A stretch of 64,000 nucleotides of DNA, taken from the NCBI RefSeq assembly GCF_007828955.1, contig NZ_VIVR01000001.1, positions 4,030,001-4,094,000 on the forward strand, in the 5' to 3' direction. The translations under genes were made by a program, and so were the position numbers. Position 1 is the first letter of the stretch. Each line of letters begins with the position of its first letter. Below, piece by piece: positions 26,728-35,751 of the stretch. Source of the stretch: Kitasatospora atroaurantiaca. Lineage in GTDB: Bacteria > Actinomycetota > Actinomycetes > Streptomycetales > Streptomycetaceae. Under the pieces are notes generated by a model. It had not been told where the DNA came from and searched no databases. It saw only the letters and a program-made list of their open reading frames with translations.

Positions 26728-27884
26728 TAAACCTCGCCCGGTGGGCGGGGCGGGCTGACGGTGGTCCGGGGGCTGCGGCGCTGTGAGGAGGCCCGCACGA
26801 TCAGCTCGGTGGGCATCAGGGTGCCCGGCGGCGGGCCGGTGCCGGCGGTGCGGAACCGCGGCGGGAAGAGCCGGGCGACGTCCACCCCCGTCCCCGAGTC
26901 GACTCCCTCGATGGCGTCGATGAGCAGGTTGACCACGGTGGTGCCGATCCGGCGCGGCTTGAGCGAGAGGGTGGTGATCGGCGGTTCGGTGCCGGCGTAC
27001 ACGTCGCTCTCGCTGCAGCACACCAGCAGCAGGTCGTCGGGCACGCGCAGCCCGTAGCGGCGGGCGGCGGCGAGCAGGTCGGTGCCGTTGGGGTCGAAGA
27101 GGCCGTACACGGCGTCGGGGCGGTCGGGGCGGGCGAGCAGCCGGTCGGCGGCGACGGCGCCGGCGGCCGGGTCGTGGGCGGGGTAGGTCTCGTAGACGGG
27201 CTCCTGGCCGACCCGCCGGCACCAGCCGAGGTAGGCCTCGGTGGAGAGCCGGGTGTAGGTGTCGGTGCTGGTCCCGGTGAGCAGGCCGATCCGGCGGGCG
27301 CCGGCCTCGGAGAGGTGGTCGAGGATGCCGAGGACGGCGGCCTCGTGGTCGTTGTCCACCCAGGCGGTGACCGGGCAGTTCCCGGGCTTGCCGTCACTGA
27401 CCACCGGCACTCCGGACCGGTAGAGCTCGCTGACCAGCGGGTCCTGGTCGGGCGGGTCGATGACGACGGTGCCGTCGAGGGCGATGTTGCCCCAGACGTC
27501 GTGCCGGGAGGAGGCGGGCAGGACCACCAGCGCGTAGCCGCGGCTGAGCGCCGCGCTGGTGGCCGCGCGCGCCATCTCGGCGAAGTAGGCGAACTCGGTG
27601 AAGGTGAACGGCTCCTCGCCGTAGGTGGTGACGGTCAGTCCGATCAAGCCTGACCGGCCGGTGCGCAGGGTCCGGGCGGCGGCGGACGGGCGGTAGCCGA
27701 GTCGCTCCGCGACCTCGCGTACTCGGCTTCTGGTCTCGTCGGGCAGGCGCCCCTTACCGTTCAGGGCGTCCGAGACCGTGGTGATCGACACTCCGGCGGC
27801 TGCTGCCACATCCCGGATGCCGGCCCGCTCCAGTCGCCGCGAGGTGGTGGGTCGCCGACCGCTCTGATTGGCTGCTGCTGTCAT
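26727..27884 (-). CDS. LacI-family transcriptional regulator
   Basis: The 385-residue protein begins with a short basic leader, then the LacI helix-turn-helix and hinge (GIRDVAAAAGVSITTVSDALN, in part DVAAAAGVSITTVSDAL; RVREVAERLGYRPSAAARTL) and a periplasmic-binding-type effector domain (about 85-350). ATG 27884 places the DNA-binding domain at residue 20. It diverges from hisC over 329 bp. The effector is unknown. The gene order LacI regulator, hisC, cydA, cydB, cydCD, sensor kinase is known from other streptomycetes as a syntenic block, here with insertions. Confidence 0.9.
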   Translation of the reverse strand: MTAAANQSGRRPTTSRRLERAGIRDVAAAAGVSITTVSDALNGKGRLPDETRSRVREVAERLGYRPSAAARTLRTGRSGLIGLTVTTYGEEPFTFTEFAYFAEMARAATSAALSRGYALVVLPASSRHDVWGNIALDGTVVIDPPDQDPLVSELYRSGVPVVSDGKPGNCPVTAWVDNDHEAAVLGILDHLSEAGARRIGLLTGTSTDTYTRLSTEAYLGWCRRVGQEPVYETYPAHDPAAGAVAADRLLARPDRPDAVYGLFDPNGTDLLAAARRYGLRVPDDLLLVCCSESDVYAGTEPPITTLSLKPRRIGTTVVNLLIDAIEGVDSGTGVDVARLFPPRFRTAGTGPPPGTLMPTELIVRASSQRRSPRTTVSPPRPPGEV

Positions 27885-28213
27885 GGCGGACCGATCGTAT
27901 GGCGCACGAGGGGTGTCTGTGACAGGGGCGTGCGGAGGCTCGGAAGAAGCGTTTCTCCATGAACCAGGCGCCGGGTCCCCCTTCGATACCTGCGCTGATC
28001 CGGCTCTCTTACCTCTGACATGTGCCATAGGAACCCGGCAGAATGGCTGATCTGCACCCGTAACCCGGACGAGCATCTCACCCCTACGGGTGAGGGCGAT
28101 CGGTATCGTTCAGGGCACCCGACCGGGGTGGTACGGGTGCGTACCGAGGGCTCCGCACGCACGGCGACCCCGGACGGGCAGAGCACCACACGCATGAGCA
28201 GAAGGAGTGCACC
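27885..28213. promoter_or_regulatory. Divergent promoter region between the LacI gene and hisC
   Basis: This 329-bp gap holds a perfect hairpin or operator-like inverted repeat CTCACCC-CTAC-GGGTGAG at 28077-28094. No promoter could be fixed with confidence. Confidence 0.45.
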
Positions 28214-29293
28214 GTGAGCGGTACGGAAGCACAGGGCCCCCGGCTGAGGCCGACCCTGGACGGCATCCCGACCTACAAGCCCGGCAAGCCGGCCAGCGCC
28301 GACTCGTACAAGCTTTCGTCCAACGAGAACCCGTACGAGCCGCTGCCCGGCGTCCTCGAGGCGGCCCTCGCCGCGGCCGGGTCCTTCAACCGCTACCCCG
28401 ACATGGCCACGACCGAGCTCACCGCCGAGCTGGCCGCCCGCTTCGGGGTTCCGGCCGAGCACGTGGCGACCGGCACCGGCTCGGTCAGCGTGGCGCAGTC
28501 GCTGGTCCTCTCCACCGCCGGCCCAGGCGACGAGGTGATCTTCGCCTGGCGCTCCTTCGAGGCGTACCCGATCATCACCCAGGTCGCCGGAGCCACCCCC
28601 GTGCCGGTCCCGCTGACCGCCGGCGAGGCCCACGACCTCGAGACGATGCTCGCGGCGATCACCGACCGGACCAGGCTGATCTTCGTCTGCAACCCGAACA
28701 ACCCCACCGGCGTGGCGATCCACCGCGGCGAGCTGGAGCGCTTCCTGGACGCCGTGCCCAGCGACATCCTGGTGGTGCTGGACGAGGCGTACCGCGAGTT
28801 CATCCGCGACGCCGCCGTACCGGACGGCATCGGGATCTACCGCGACCGGCCGAACGTCTGCGTGCTGCGCACCTTCTCCAAGGCGTACGGCCTGGCGGGC
28901 CTGCGGGTGGGCTTCGCCATCGCGCACGAGCCGGTGGCCACCGCGCTGCGCAAGACGGCCATCCCCTTCGGGGTCAGCCAGCTCGCCCAGGACGCGGCGG
29001 TCGCCTCGCTGCGGGCCGAGGACGCGCTGCTGGTCCGGGTCGAGGCGCTGGTCGAGGAGCGCACCCGGGTCGCCGCCGCGCTGGCCGAGCAGGGCTGGGC
29101 CCTGGCCGACTCGCAGGCCAACTTCGTCTGGCTCCGCCTGGGCGACCGGACCATGGACTTCGCCGAGGCCTGCGCCCGGGCGGGCGTCATCGTCCGCCCG
29201 TTCCCGGGTGAGGGCGTCCGGGTGACCATCGGCGAGGTGGCCGCCAACGACATCTTCCTGGCGACGGCGGAGGCCTTCCGCAAGGAGCTGTAG
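28214..29293 (+). CDS. hisC: Histidinol-phosphate/aromatic aminotransferase
   Basis: The 359-residue fold-type I PLP enzyme has the family start [13 protein letters not shown], the substrate region [20 protein letters not shown] and the PLP lysine in [15 protein letters not shown]. It transfers the amino group of glutamate to imidazole-acetol phosphate or aromatic keto acids. No other histidine gene lies nearby, so the aromatic-aminotransferase role is as likely as the histidine role. GTG 28214 is preceded by AAGGAG. A hairpin terminator follows. Confidence 0.9.
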   Translation: MSGTEAQGPRLRPTLDGIPTYKPGKPASADSYKLSSNENPYEPLPGVLEAALAAAGSFNRYPDMATTELTAELAARFGVPAEHVATGTGSVSVAQSLVLSTAGPGDEVIFAWRSFEAYPIITQVAGATPVPVPLTAGEAHDLETMLAAITDRTRLIFVCNPNNPTGVAIHRGELERFLDAVPSDILVVLDEAYREFIRDAAVPDGIGIYRDRPNVCVLRTFSKAYGLAGLRVGFAIAHEPVATALRKTAIPFGVSQLAQDAAVASLRAEDALLVRVEALVEERTRVAAALAEQGWALADSQANFVWLRLGDRTMDFAEACARAGVIVRPFPGEGVRVTIGEVAANDIFLATAEAFRKEL

Positions 29294-29312
29294 TCGTCAG
29301 CCGTGGTCGTCA

Positions 29313-29356
29313 ACGGGCCCGGCCTGGTCCGATCGGTCGGATCGGGCCGGGCCCGT
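29313..29356 (+). terminator. Hairpin terminator of hisC
   Basis: Twelve-bp arms ACGGGCCCGGCC and GGCCGGGCCCGT lie 20 nt after the hisC stop. Confidence 0.75.
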
Positions 29357-29449
29357 CGGTGTGCCGGGCGGGCTCCGAAGGCGCGGAGGGTAGAACGGAC
29401 ATTGGGTGACGGATCGTCATTCAATAGTTCAACAACCCTCAGGAGACGC

Positions 29450-29953
29450 ATGATGCGCCCCTTCAAGGTAGTAAGCCTCGCCGCGGCCACTGCGCTGGCC
29501 GCCGTCCTCGCCGGCGCGCCGGTCGCTGTCGCCGCGCCGGCCCACGGCGGCCACGGCCATGGCGGCGGGGAGAAGGTCTTCGAGCTCACCACGAGGACGA
29601 CCCAGGACACGCACCTCGACGCGGACAAGGACGGCCTCCCCAGCCCTGGCGACGAGGACATCTTCACGGAGGACGTGTTCCGGGACGGTAAGAAGGTCGG
29701 CACCGACGGCGGTGTCTGCACCATCCTCCGCACCGACAACGGTGGTGTGGCGCAGTGCCTCGTCACCCTCTCGCTGGAGGAGGGTCAGATCACCACCCAG
29801 GGGCTGGTCACCAACATCCTGGCCGATGCGCCGGGCGAGTTCGACATCGCGATCACCGGCGGCACCGGGGCCTTCAGCAAGGCCCGTGGTCACCTCCACG
29901 GCTCCAACGTCACCGAGGCCGGGGCCACGCTCGAGGTTCATCTCAGCCGCTGA
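29450..29953 (+). CDS. Secreted allene-oxide-cyclase/dirigent-like barrel protein
   Basis: The 167-residue protein has a Sec signal peptide (about 1-29, cleavage near VAVAAPAHG), a His/Gly-rich stretch GGHGHGGG, and a small beta-barrel pattern (GGVCTILRTDNGGVAQCLVT, in part CTILRTDNGG; ITTQGLV; AITGGTGAFSKARG) seen in AOC-barrel/dirigent-like proteins. Two cysteines may form a disulfide. Function in bacteria is unknown. AGGAG precedes ATG 29450. Confidence 0.75.
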   Translation: MMRPFKVVSLAAATALAAVLAGAPVAVAAPAHGGHGHGGGEKVFELTTRTTQDTHLDADKDGLPSPGDEDIFTEDVFRDGKKVGTDGGVCTILRTDNGGVAQCLVTLSLEEGQITTQGLVTNILADAPGEFDIAITGGTGAFSKARGHLHGSNVTEAGATLEVHLSR

Positions 29954-29959
29954 CGCCGT

Positions 29960-29990
29960 CGGCGCCCCCGCCGACCGCGCTGGGGCGCCG
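29960..29990 (+). terminator. Hairpin terminator after the AOC-like gene
   Basis: Nine-bp arms CGGCGCCCC and GGGGCGCCG lie 7 nt after the stop. Confidence 0.65.
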
Positions 29991-30054
29991 CCCCGGCTTT
30001 CCCGGTGCCGGAGGTTCAGAGTCCGGCCGGGAAGCGCTGGGAAGTTCCTGGGAG

Positions 30055-30083
30055 TTGGATCAACGGTTTCCCTGCCGTAGGTA
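30055..30083 (+). promoter_or_regulatory. Candidate promoter of the MacAB-type operon
   Basis: TTGGAT (30055-30060) and TAGGTA (30078-30083) are separated by 17 bp, a plausible vegetative promoter about 110 bp upstream of the adaptor gene. Related GGGAAG and GGGAG words just upstream may bind a regulator. Confidence 0.45.
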
Positions 30084-30196
30084 GCGTGCAGCCCCGGCGG
30101 GCCCCGGTATCGTCCGTATTGTCCGGATTGCTGGGGTCAGCCCGCTCCCAGCCGGGACACAGGACTTGGCAAGAGCGCCGCGTCAGGCTGTCCGCC

Positions 30197-31528
30197 ATGA
30201 AGGTGCTCCCGCGACGGCGTGGTGCCGTCCTCGTCAACTCCGCGCTTGCCGTGGCCCTGCTGTCCGGGGCCGCCCTCGCGTACACCACCCTTGACAGCGG
30301 CACCAGTTCGGCCGCCGGCAAGACGCAGACCCGTACCGCCTCGGTGACCAAGGGAACCGTCCTGGCCACGGTGTCCGGTTCCGGCACACTCTCCTCACCC
30401 TCCGACGCCGGCCAGGACTTCGTCACCGGCGGCAAGCTGACCGCCGTCAAGGTCGCGGTCGGCGACACGGTGAAGAAGGGCCAGGTGCTCGCCACCGTCG
30501 ACACCACCGCGGCCCAGCAGCAGGTGGACGCCGCCGAATCGGCGCTCGCCACCGCCAAGGCGAACCTGGCCAAGGCCGAGGCGGGCGAGACCGTCACGAC
30601 CAGCTCCACCGGCACGGGTAGCGGCAGCGGCACCGGCCGGTCCGGTGCCACGCCCACCCCGCAGACCACGACCACCACCAAGGTGGACGACGCCCAGGTG
30701 GCCCAGGCCCAGCAGCAGGTCGACACCGCGCGGACCAACCTGACCAACGCCGAGGCCGCACTCGTCGGCACGACGCTCACCGCCTCCGTGGACGGCACGG
30801 TCGCGTCCGTCTCCGGCAAGGTCGGCGACACGGTGTCCGGTGGCACCTCCTCGTCCTCCACCTCCACCGGGAGCAAGAGCACCGGCAGCGGCAGCAGCTC
30901 CACCTCGACGAGCAGCAGCACGCTCAGCGGCTTCGTCGTGCTGACCAACCCCACCGGGATGCAGGTCAGCGCGTCCTTCTCGGAGCTCGACTCCCTCAAG
31001 CTGAAGAAGGGCGAGGCGGCCACGGTCACGCTCAACGCACAGTCCGACACCAAGCTCAACGCGACCGTGCTGTCGGTGAGTTCGTTGCCGACGTCGAGCG
31101 GCGGCACGTCCGGCGCCGTCCAGTACGGCGCGACGCTGCAGATCACCGGGGACACCGGCAAGCTGCGCACCGGGCTGAGCGCCACCATCTCCGTCATCAC
31201 GGGGGAGGCCGACAACGCGCTCTCCGTACCGACCGCCGCCCTCGCGGGGACCGGCAGCAGCCGGACCGCCACCCTGGTCCACGACGACGGCAGCACCGAG
31301 CGGGTCAGCGTGACCGTGGGCGTGGAGGGCGACTCCACCGTGCAGGTGGTGTCCGGCCTCAAGGAGGGCGACAAGGTCCAGCTCACCACGACCACCGCCG
31401 GTACCGGCAACGGGTTCCCGAGCGGCAACTTCCCGGGCGTCTCGGGCGGGCTCACCGGCGGTGGCCTGGGCGGCGGCAACGGTGGCGGCACCGGCCGGAC
31501 CGGCAACGGCGGCGGGGGCAACCGCTGA
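30197..31528 (+). CDS. MacA/HlyD-type efflux adaptor protein
   Basis: The 443-residue protein has one N-terminal membrane helix or signal (VLVNSALAVALLSGAALAY), a split biotinyl-lipoyl domain (GGKLTAVKVAVGDTVKKGQVLA and LTASVDGTVASVSGKVGD, each in part), a helical hairpin between them (AQQQVDAAESALATAKANL), a membrane-proximal beta barrel (about 290-420), and a Gly-rich tail. It bridges the ABC transporter encoded next. Ser/Thr/Gly-rich loops are longer than in Gram-negative MacA. ATG 30197 is the start at the signal. Its stop overlaps the ATPase ATG. Confidence 0.85.
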   Translation: MKVLPRRRGAVLVNSALAVALLSGAALAYTTLDSGTSSAAGKTQTRTASVTKGTVLATVSGSGTLSSPSDAGQDFVTGGKLTAVKVAVGDTVKKGQVLATVDTTAAQQQVDAAESALATAKANLAKAEAGETVTTSSTGTGSGSGTGRSGATPTPQTTTTTKVDDAQVAQAQQQVDTARTNLTNAEAALVGTTLTASVDGTVASVSGKVGDTVSGGTSSSSTSTGSKSTGSGSSSTSTSSSTLSGFVVLTNPTGMQVSASFSELDSLKLKKGEAATVTLNAQSDTKLNATVLSVSSLPTSSGGTSGAVQYGATLQITGDTGKLRTGLSATISVITGEADNALSVPTAALAGTGSSRTATLVHDDGSTERVSVTVGVEGDSTVQVVSGLKEGDKVQLTTTTAGTGNGFPSGNFPGVSGGLTGGGLGGGNGGGTGRTGNGGGGNR

Positions 31529-32298
31529 TGGAGAGTCAGCAGCCGCCCGTCATCCAGATCCGCCACGTCACCAAGTCGTACGGGCACGGCGACGCCACCG
31601 TGCACGCCCTGCGCGGGCCCGGCGGCGACCGGCCGCAGGGCGTGAGCCTGGACATCGAGCAGGGCGACTTTGTTGCGGTGATGGGCAGTTCGGGCTCCGG
31701 CAAGTCGACCCTGATGAACATCCTCGGCTGCCTGGACGTCCCCACCTCCGGCCGGTACCTCCTGGACGGCATCGACGTGGGCCACCTCGACGAGCAGCAG
31801 CTCTCCCTCGTCCGCAACCGGAAGATCGGCTTCATCTTCCAGTCCTTCAACCTGGTCCCGCGCACCACCGCGCTCGCCCAGGTGGAACTCCCGCTCGCCT
31901 ACGCGGGCGTACGCGCTGCCGAGCGCCGGCGCCGCGCACTCGCCGCACTCTCGCTGGTCGGCCTCGCCGACCGGGCCGGGCACAAGCCGAACGAGCTCTC
32001 CGGCGGCCAGCAGCAGCGCGTCGCAGTGGCCCGCGCGCTGGTCACCGCGCCCGCGATGCTGCTCGCCGACGAGCCCACCGGCAACCTCGACAGCCGCTCC
32101 ACCGAGGAGGTGCTGGCCATCATCGACGGGCTCAACGCGACCGGCCGGACCGTCGTCCTGATCACGCACGAGGACGAAGTCGCCCGCCACGCCAAGCGGG
32201 TGATCCGCCTGGTGGACGGCGCGATCATCTCGGACGTACGCCAGGCCAAGGTCGACGGTCCGCCGCCGGCGCTCGACCTCGCGGGAGCCCGCCCGTGA
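31528..32298 (+). CDS. ABC transporter ATP-binding protein, MacB/LolD type
   Basis: The 256-residue ATPase has Walker A GSSGSGKST, Q-loop FIFQSFNLVP, signature LSGGQQQRVAVARAL, Walker B MLLADEPTGNLD and the H-loop ITHEDEVA. This is the family that drives FtsX-like permeases in efflux or lipoprotein export. ATG 31528 overlaps the adaptor stop by one base and its own stop overlaps the permease GTG, so the three are coupled. The insert RGPGGDRPQG after the A-loop is slightly unusual. Confidence 0.93.
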   Translation: MESQQPPVIQIRHVTKSYGHGDATVHALRGPGGDRPQGVSLDIEQGDFVAVMGSSGSGKSTLMNILGCLDVPTSGRYLLDGIDVGHLDEQQLSLVRNRKIGFIFQSFNLVPRTTALAQVELPLAYAGVRAAERRRRALAALSLVGLADRAGHKPNELSGGQQQRVAVARALVTAPAMLLADEPTGNLDSRSTEEVLAIIDGLNATGRTVVLITHEDEVARHAKRVIRLVDGAIISDVRQAKVDGPPPALDLAGARP

Positions 32299-33497
32299 TC
32301 TTCTGGCAGATGCTCCGCTTCGCCTTCGGCGGCCTGGTCGCCAACAAGGTCCGCTCGGCACTCACCATGCTCGGCGTACTGATCGGTGTCGCCTCGGTGA
32401 TCCTCCTCCTGGCCGTCGGCAACGGCTCCTCCGTCGCGGTCAAGAACTCCATCACGTCCCTCGGCACCAACTCGCTCACCGTCTCCTCCAGCAACCTCCG
32501 AGGCTCCGCCACCGCCGCCAGGAAGCTCACGGTGGAGGACGCCAAGGCCCTGGCCACGGCCACCGACGCACCCGCGATCAAGACCGTCGCCCCGGTCGTC
32601 ACCACCACCGGCACCGCGCTGTACGGGAACATCTCGTACTCGCCCGGCTCGGTCATCGGTACCTACCCCGCGTACTTCGAGACCGCCAACCAGAAGGTCG
32701 CCCGGGGCGACTACTTCAGCAACGACGACGTGCTCAACTCCCGCAAGGTCGCCGTGATCGGCTCCACCACCGCCAAGCAGCTCTTCGACACCGAGGACCC
32801 GGTCGGAAAGCGGATCGTCATCGGCGGCACGCCGTTCACCGTCGTCGGCGTGCTGCAGACCAAGGGCAGCACCGGCTTCAACGACCCGGACGACGTGGTG
32901 ATCGCACCCCTGCCCACCGTGCAGAACGCCTTCACCGGCTTCGGCTCGGTCAACCAGATCCTGGTGCAGGCCACCTCGGCCGAGTCGACCACGGCCGCCC
33001 AGAGCGACATCACCCGGATCCTGATGGGCACCCACGCCATCACCGACTCCAGCAAGGTCGACTTCCGGATCAGCAACCAGACCTCCCTCCTGACGGCCCG
33101 TGAGAGCACCACCAAGACCTTCACCGTGCTGCTCGGAGCGGTCGCCGCGATTTCGCTCCTGGTCGGCGGGATCGGGATCACCAACATCATGCTGGTCACC
33201 GTCACCGAGCGGACCAGGGAGATCGGCATCCGCAAGGCGCTCGGTGCGCCCAAGGGCGTCATCCTGGGCCAGTTCCTCACCGAGTCGACCCTCCTCTCCG
33301 TCATCGGAGCAGGGCTCGGGGCCGCGGCCGGGATCATCGGCTCGCACTTCAGCATCGTCGGCATCAAGCCCGTGGTGATCCCGGAGTCCGTCCTCGGCGC
33401 CTTCGCCATCGCGGTCGCCATCGGCCTGTTCTTCGGCAGCTACCCCGCCAACCGGGCCGCCTCGCTGCGCCCCATCGACGCCCTCCGGCACGAGTAG
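32295..33497 (+). CDS. ABC transporter permease, MacB/FtsX type
   Basis: The 400-residue permease has a first membrane helix (ALTMLGVLIGVASVILLLAVG), a large outside MacB core domain (about 50-270), and three C-terminal helices with the family segment GGIGITNIMLVTVTERTREIGIRKALG (in part IGITNIMLVTVTERTREIG). It uses mechanical transmission rather than a central channel. GTG 32295 overlaps the ATPase stop (GTGA). The substrate may be an antimicrobial or a cell-envelope lipid. Confidence 0.93.
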   Translation: MIFWQMLRFAFGGLVANKVRSALTMLGVLIGVASVILLLAVGNGSSVAVKNSITSLGTNSLTVSSSNLRGSATAARKLTVEDAKALATATDAPAIKTVAPVVTTTGTALYGNISYSPGSVIGTYPAYFETANQKVARGDYFSNDDVLNSRKVAVIGSTTAKQLFDTEDPVGKRIVIGGTPFTVVGVLQTKGSTGFNDPDDVVIAPLPTVQNAFTGFGSVNQILVQATSAESTTAAQSDITRILMGTHAITDSSKVDFRISNQTSLLTARESTTKTFTVLLGAVAAISLLVGGIGITNIMLVTVTERTREIGIRKALGAPKGVILGQFLTESTLLSVIGAGLGAAAGIIGSHFSIVGIKPVVIPESVLGAFAIAVAIGLFFGSYPANRAASLRPIDALRHE

Positions 33498-33504
33498 GAG
33501 CACC

Positions 33505-34080
33505 ATGTCCAGTGACAACGACCCGCAGGTGGAGCTGCTGGCCACCCCGCCGGACGCCCGCGACGTCACCACCGAACTCGCCGCGCCCCCGCGCCGCAAG
33601 CTCCCCTGGCTCACCCTGGTGCTGGCCGGCGGCGTGATCGCCACCCTCTCCTTCGCCGGCGGCGTCTGGTACGAACAGGGCAACGGCAAGGCCACCACCA
33701 GCACCCCGCGCGCCCAGGGCCAGGGCGGCTTCGGCGGGTACGGCGGGGGGTACGGCGGCCAGGGCGGCACCCGCCGCAACGGGGCCGGCACCGGGCAGAA
33801 CGGCCAGGGCGGCGCGGGCTTCACCCGGGGCACGGTCAAGGCCGTCGACGGCAGCACCGTCTACCTCACCGACGCCAACGGCAACACCGTCAAGGTGACC
33901 ACCGCCGACACCACCAAGGTCCAGCTGAACAAGGAGGGCAAGGTCTCCGACCTCCAGCCTGGCCAGACCGTCACGGTGGTCGGCACCCCGGACTCCTCCG
34001 GAGGCTACGCCGCCACCCAGCTCACCGAGGGCGCCGCCACCGGCGGCTTCCCGGGAGCCCGAAGCTCGTCCAACGGTTAA
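33505..34080 (+). CDS. Membrane-anchored Gly-rich protein with DUF5666-like OB domain
   Basis: The 191-residue protein has one membrane helix (LTLVLAGGVIATLSFAGGVWY), a flexible Gly/Gln-rich segment (GGFGGYGGGYGGQGG) and an outside domain (GTVKAVDGSTVYLTDANGN and LQPGQTVTVVGTPDSSGG) similar to DUF5666-like small beta domains. It starts 7 nt after the permease stop and ends the operon, so it is probably an accessory part of the transporter. A hairpin terminator follows. Confidence 0.75.
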   Translation: MSSDNDPQVELLATPPDARDVTTELAAPPRRKLPWLTLVLAGGVIATLSFAGGVWYEQGNGKATTSTPRAQGQGGFGGYGGGYGGQGGTRRNGAGTGQNGQGGAGFTRGTVKAVDGSTVYLTDANGNTVKVTTADTTKVQLNKEGKVSDLQPGQTVTVVGTPDSSGGYAATQLTEGAATGGFPGARSSSNG

Positions 34081-34102
34081 ACCCCGAAACCTTGGACGAA
34101 CC

Positions 34103-34135
34103 CCGGCCCGGCCGATCCCCCCTCGGCCGGGCCGG
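34103..34135 (+). terminator. Hairpin terminator of the MacAB-type operon
   Basis: Thirteen-bp arms CCGGCCCGGCCGA and TCGGCCGGGCCGG enclose a 7-nt loop, 22 nt after the stop. Confidence 0.8.
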
Positions 34136-34210
34136 CCTTCCCTGTAGCGCAGATGACGGATGATCAGCTACTGTCCGGTCCGACAACGACAGAGATCATC
34201 GGGGGAGACC

Positions 34211-34903
34211 GTGTCGGATCAAGCTCCGGCCCGTAGCGGCGGCATGTCCGCCATCAGCTGGGCACTCACCATCGGCTGCAACATCGTCGCGCCGATCGTC
34301 ACGTACAACCAGCTCACCGACCACGGCTACGGCGAGTTCACCGCCCTGCTGCTCTCGGCCGTCTGGCCGCTGGTGGACATCGTGATCCACCTCGCCTGGC
34401 GCCGCCGGATCGACGAGTTCGCCGTGATCAGCCTGGTGTTCCTCGGCCTGACCATCGCCGTCACCCTGATCGGGCCGCACTCCGCCCGGCTCCTCCTGGT
34501 GAAGGACTCCGCCGTCACCGGGCTCTTCGGTCTGCTCTGCCTGGTGACCCTGGCCGCCCCCCGCCCGCTGATGTTCTACTTCGGCCGGAAGTTCGCCACC
34601 GACGGCTCCGCCGAGGCGGTCGAGCGCTGGAACGGCCTCTGGGACCTCCCCGGCTTCCGCCGCGTCCAGCGCAACCTGACCCTGGGCTGGGGCCTGGCGT
34701 ACCTCGCCGAGGCGGCGCTGCGGATCGGGCTCTCCTACACCCTGACCACCGGCGAGATGGTCACCCTGAACTCCGTGCTCAGCTATGGCGTCACCGCCGC
34801 CCTGATCGCCTGGACCATCACCTACGCCAAGCGATCCCGCGCCCGCGGTGCGGCCGCCGCGGCCGCCGCAGCAGCGCCCACCGCCGAACCCGCAACGGTT
34901 TAA
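34211..34903 (+). CDS. VC0807-family multi-pass membrane protein (second copy)
   Basis: The 230-residue protein has about six hydrophobic helices (LTIGCNIVAPIVTYNQL, VISLVFLGLTIAVTLIG, VLSYGVTAALIAWTITYA) and the segment LLVKDSAVTGLFGLLCLV, which parallels the central motif in the paralogue at 13.7 kb; both also share RxxRNLTLGWG / RxERNFSLAWG. GTG 34211 follows GGGGGA. The C-terminus is an alanine run. The function is unknown. Confidence 0.8.
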   Translation: MSDQAPARSGGMSAISWALTIGCNIVAPIVTYNQLTDHGYGEFTALLLSAVWPLVDIVIHLAWRRRIDEFAVISLVFLGLTIAVTLIGPHSARLLLVKDSAVTGLFGLLCLVTLAAPRPLMFYFGRKFATDGSAEAVERWNGLWDLPGFRRVQRNLTLGWGLAYLAEAALRIGLSYTLTTGEMVTLNSVLSYGVTAALIAWTITYAKRSRARGAAAAAAAAAPTAEPATV

Positions 34904-34986
34904 TCAGGTCCTCATCAACCACACGTAGCCTCCCCGGGCTATCGTCCAACAAGGATGTCATCGTCCGACCGGGAGGCGGATCAGTC

Positions 34987-35751
34987 GTGCAAGGAACAGT
35001 GTCGACCGCAGGGACCGCTGCAGTGCCGGGTGCCGTGGGCGGCGAGGCCTTCCTGCTGGTCGTCGACGACGAGCCGAACATCCGGGAGCTGCTCTCCGCC
35101 TCGCTGCGGTTCTCCGGCTTCCGGGTCGCCTCCGCCGCGACCGGCGAGGAAGCCCTCGCCGCGGTGGCCGCCGAGCGTCCCGACCTCGTCGTACTCGACG
35201 TGATGCTGCCCGACCTGGACGGGTTCACCGTGGTCGAGCGGCTGCGCGAGCAGGCCCAGTGGCCGCAGTCGGGCGAGCATGTGCCGGTGCTCTTCCTCAC
35301 CGCCAGGGACGGGACGACCGACAAGGTCCAGGGTCTGGCGGCCGGTGCGGACGACTACGTCACCAAGCCCTTCAGCCTCGAGGAGCTGATCGCCCGGATC
35401 CGCGCCATCCTCCGCAGGGCGGGCGGCCCGGCCGAGGACGGCAGGCTGATGGTCGCCGACCTCACCCTCGATCCCATCGCCCACGAGGTGACCCGCGGCG
35501 ACCGCCCGATCGCCCTCTCGCCGACCGAGTTCAAGCTCCTCCACTACCTGATGGCCAACGTCGGCCGGGTGGTCTCCAAGGCGCAGATCCTCGATCACGT
35601 CTGGGCGTACGACTTCGGCGGCGACCTCTCCATCGTCGAGTCGTACATCTCCTACCTCCGCCGCAAGCTGGACTCCGGCCCGGCCCACGGCCCCAAGCTG
35701 ATCCACACCGTCCGCGGCATCGGGTACGCGCTGCGCCGCCCACCCCAGTGA
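34987..35751 (+). CDS. OmpR/PhoB-type response regulator
   Basis: The 254-residue protein has a receiver domain (acidic pair in LVVDDEPN, phospho-acceptor Asp in VVLDVMLPDLDG, Lys in YVTKPFS) and a winged-helix DNA-binding domain (LSPTEFKLLHYLMAN, SYISYLRRKLD, TVRGIGYALR). An extra 20 residues precede the receiver. GTG 34987 has GGGAGGCGG upstream. Its stop overlaps the kinase ATG by one base, so the pair forms one unit. Confidence 0.95.
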   Translation: MQGTVSTAGTAAVPGAVGGEAFLLVVDDEPNIRELLSASLRFSGFRVASAATGEEALAAVAAERPDLVVLDVMLPDLDGFTVVERLREQAQWPQSGEHVPVLFLTARDGTTDKVQGLAAGADDYVTKPFSLEELIARIRAILRRAGGPAEDGRLMVADLTLDPIAHEVTRGDRPIALSPTEFKLLHYLMANVGRVVSKAQILDHVWAYDFGGDLSIVESYISYLRRKLDSGPAHGPKLIHTVRGIGYALRRPPQ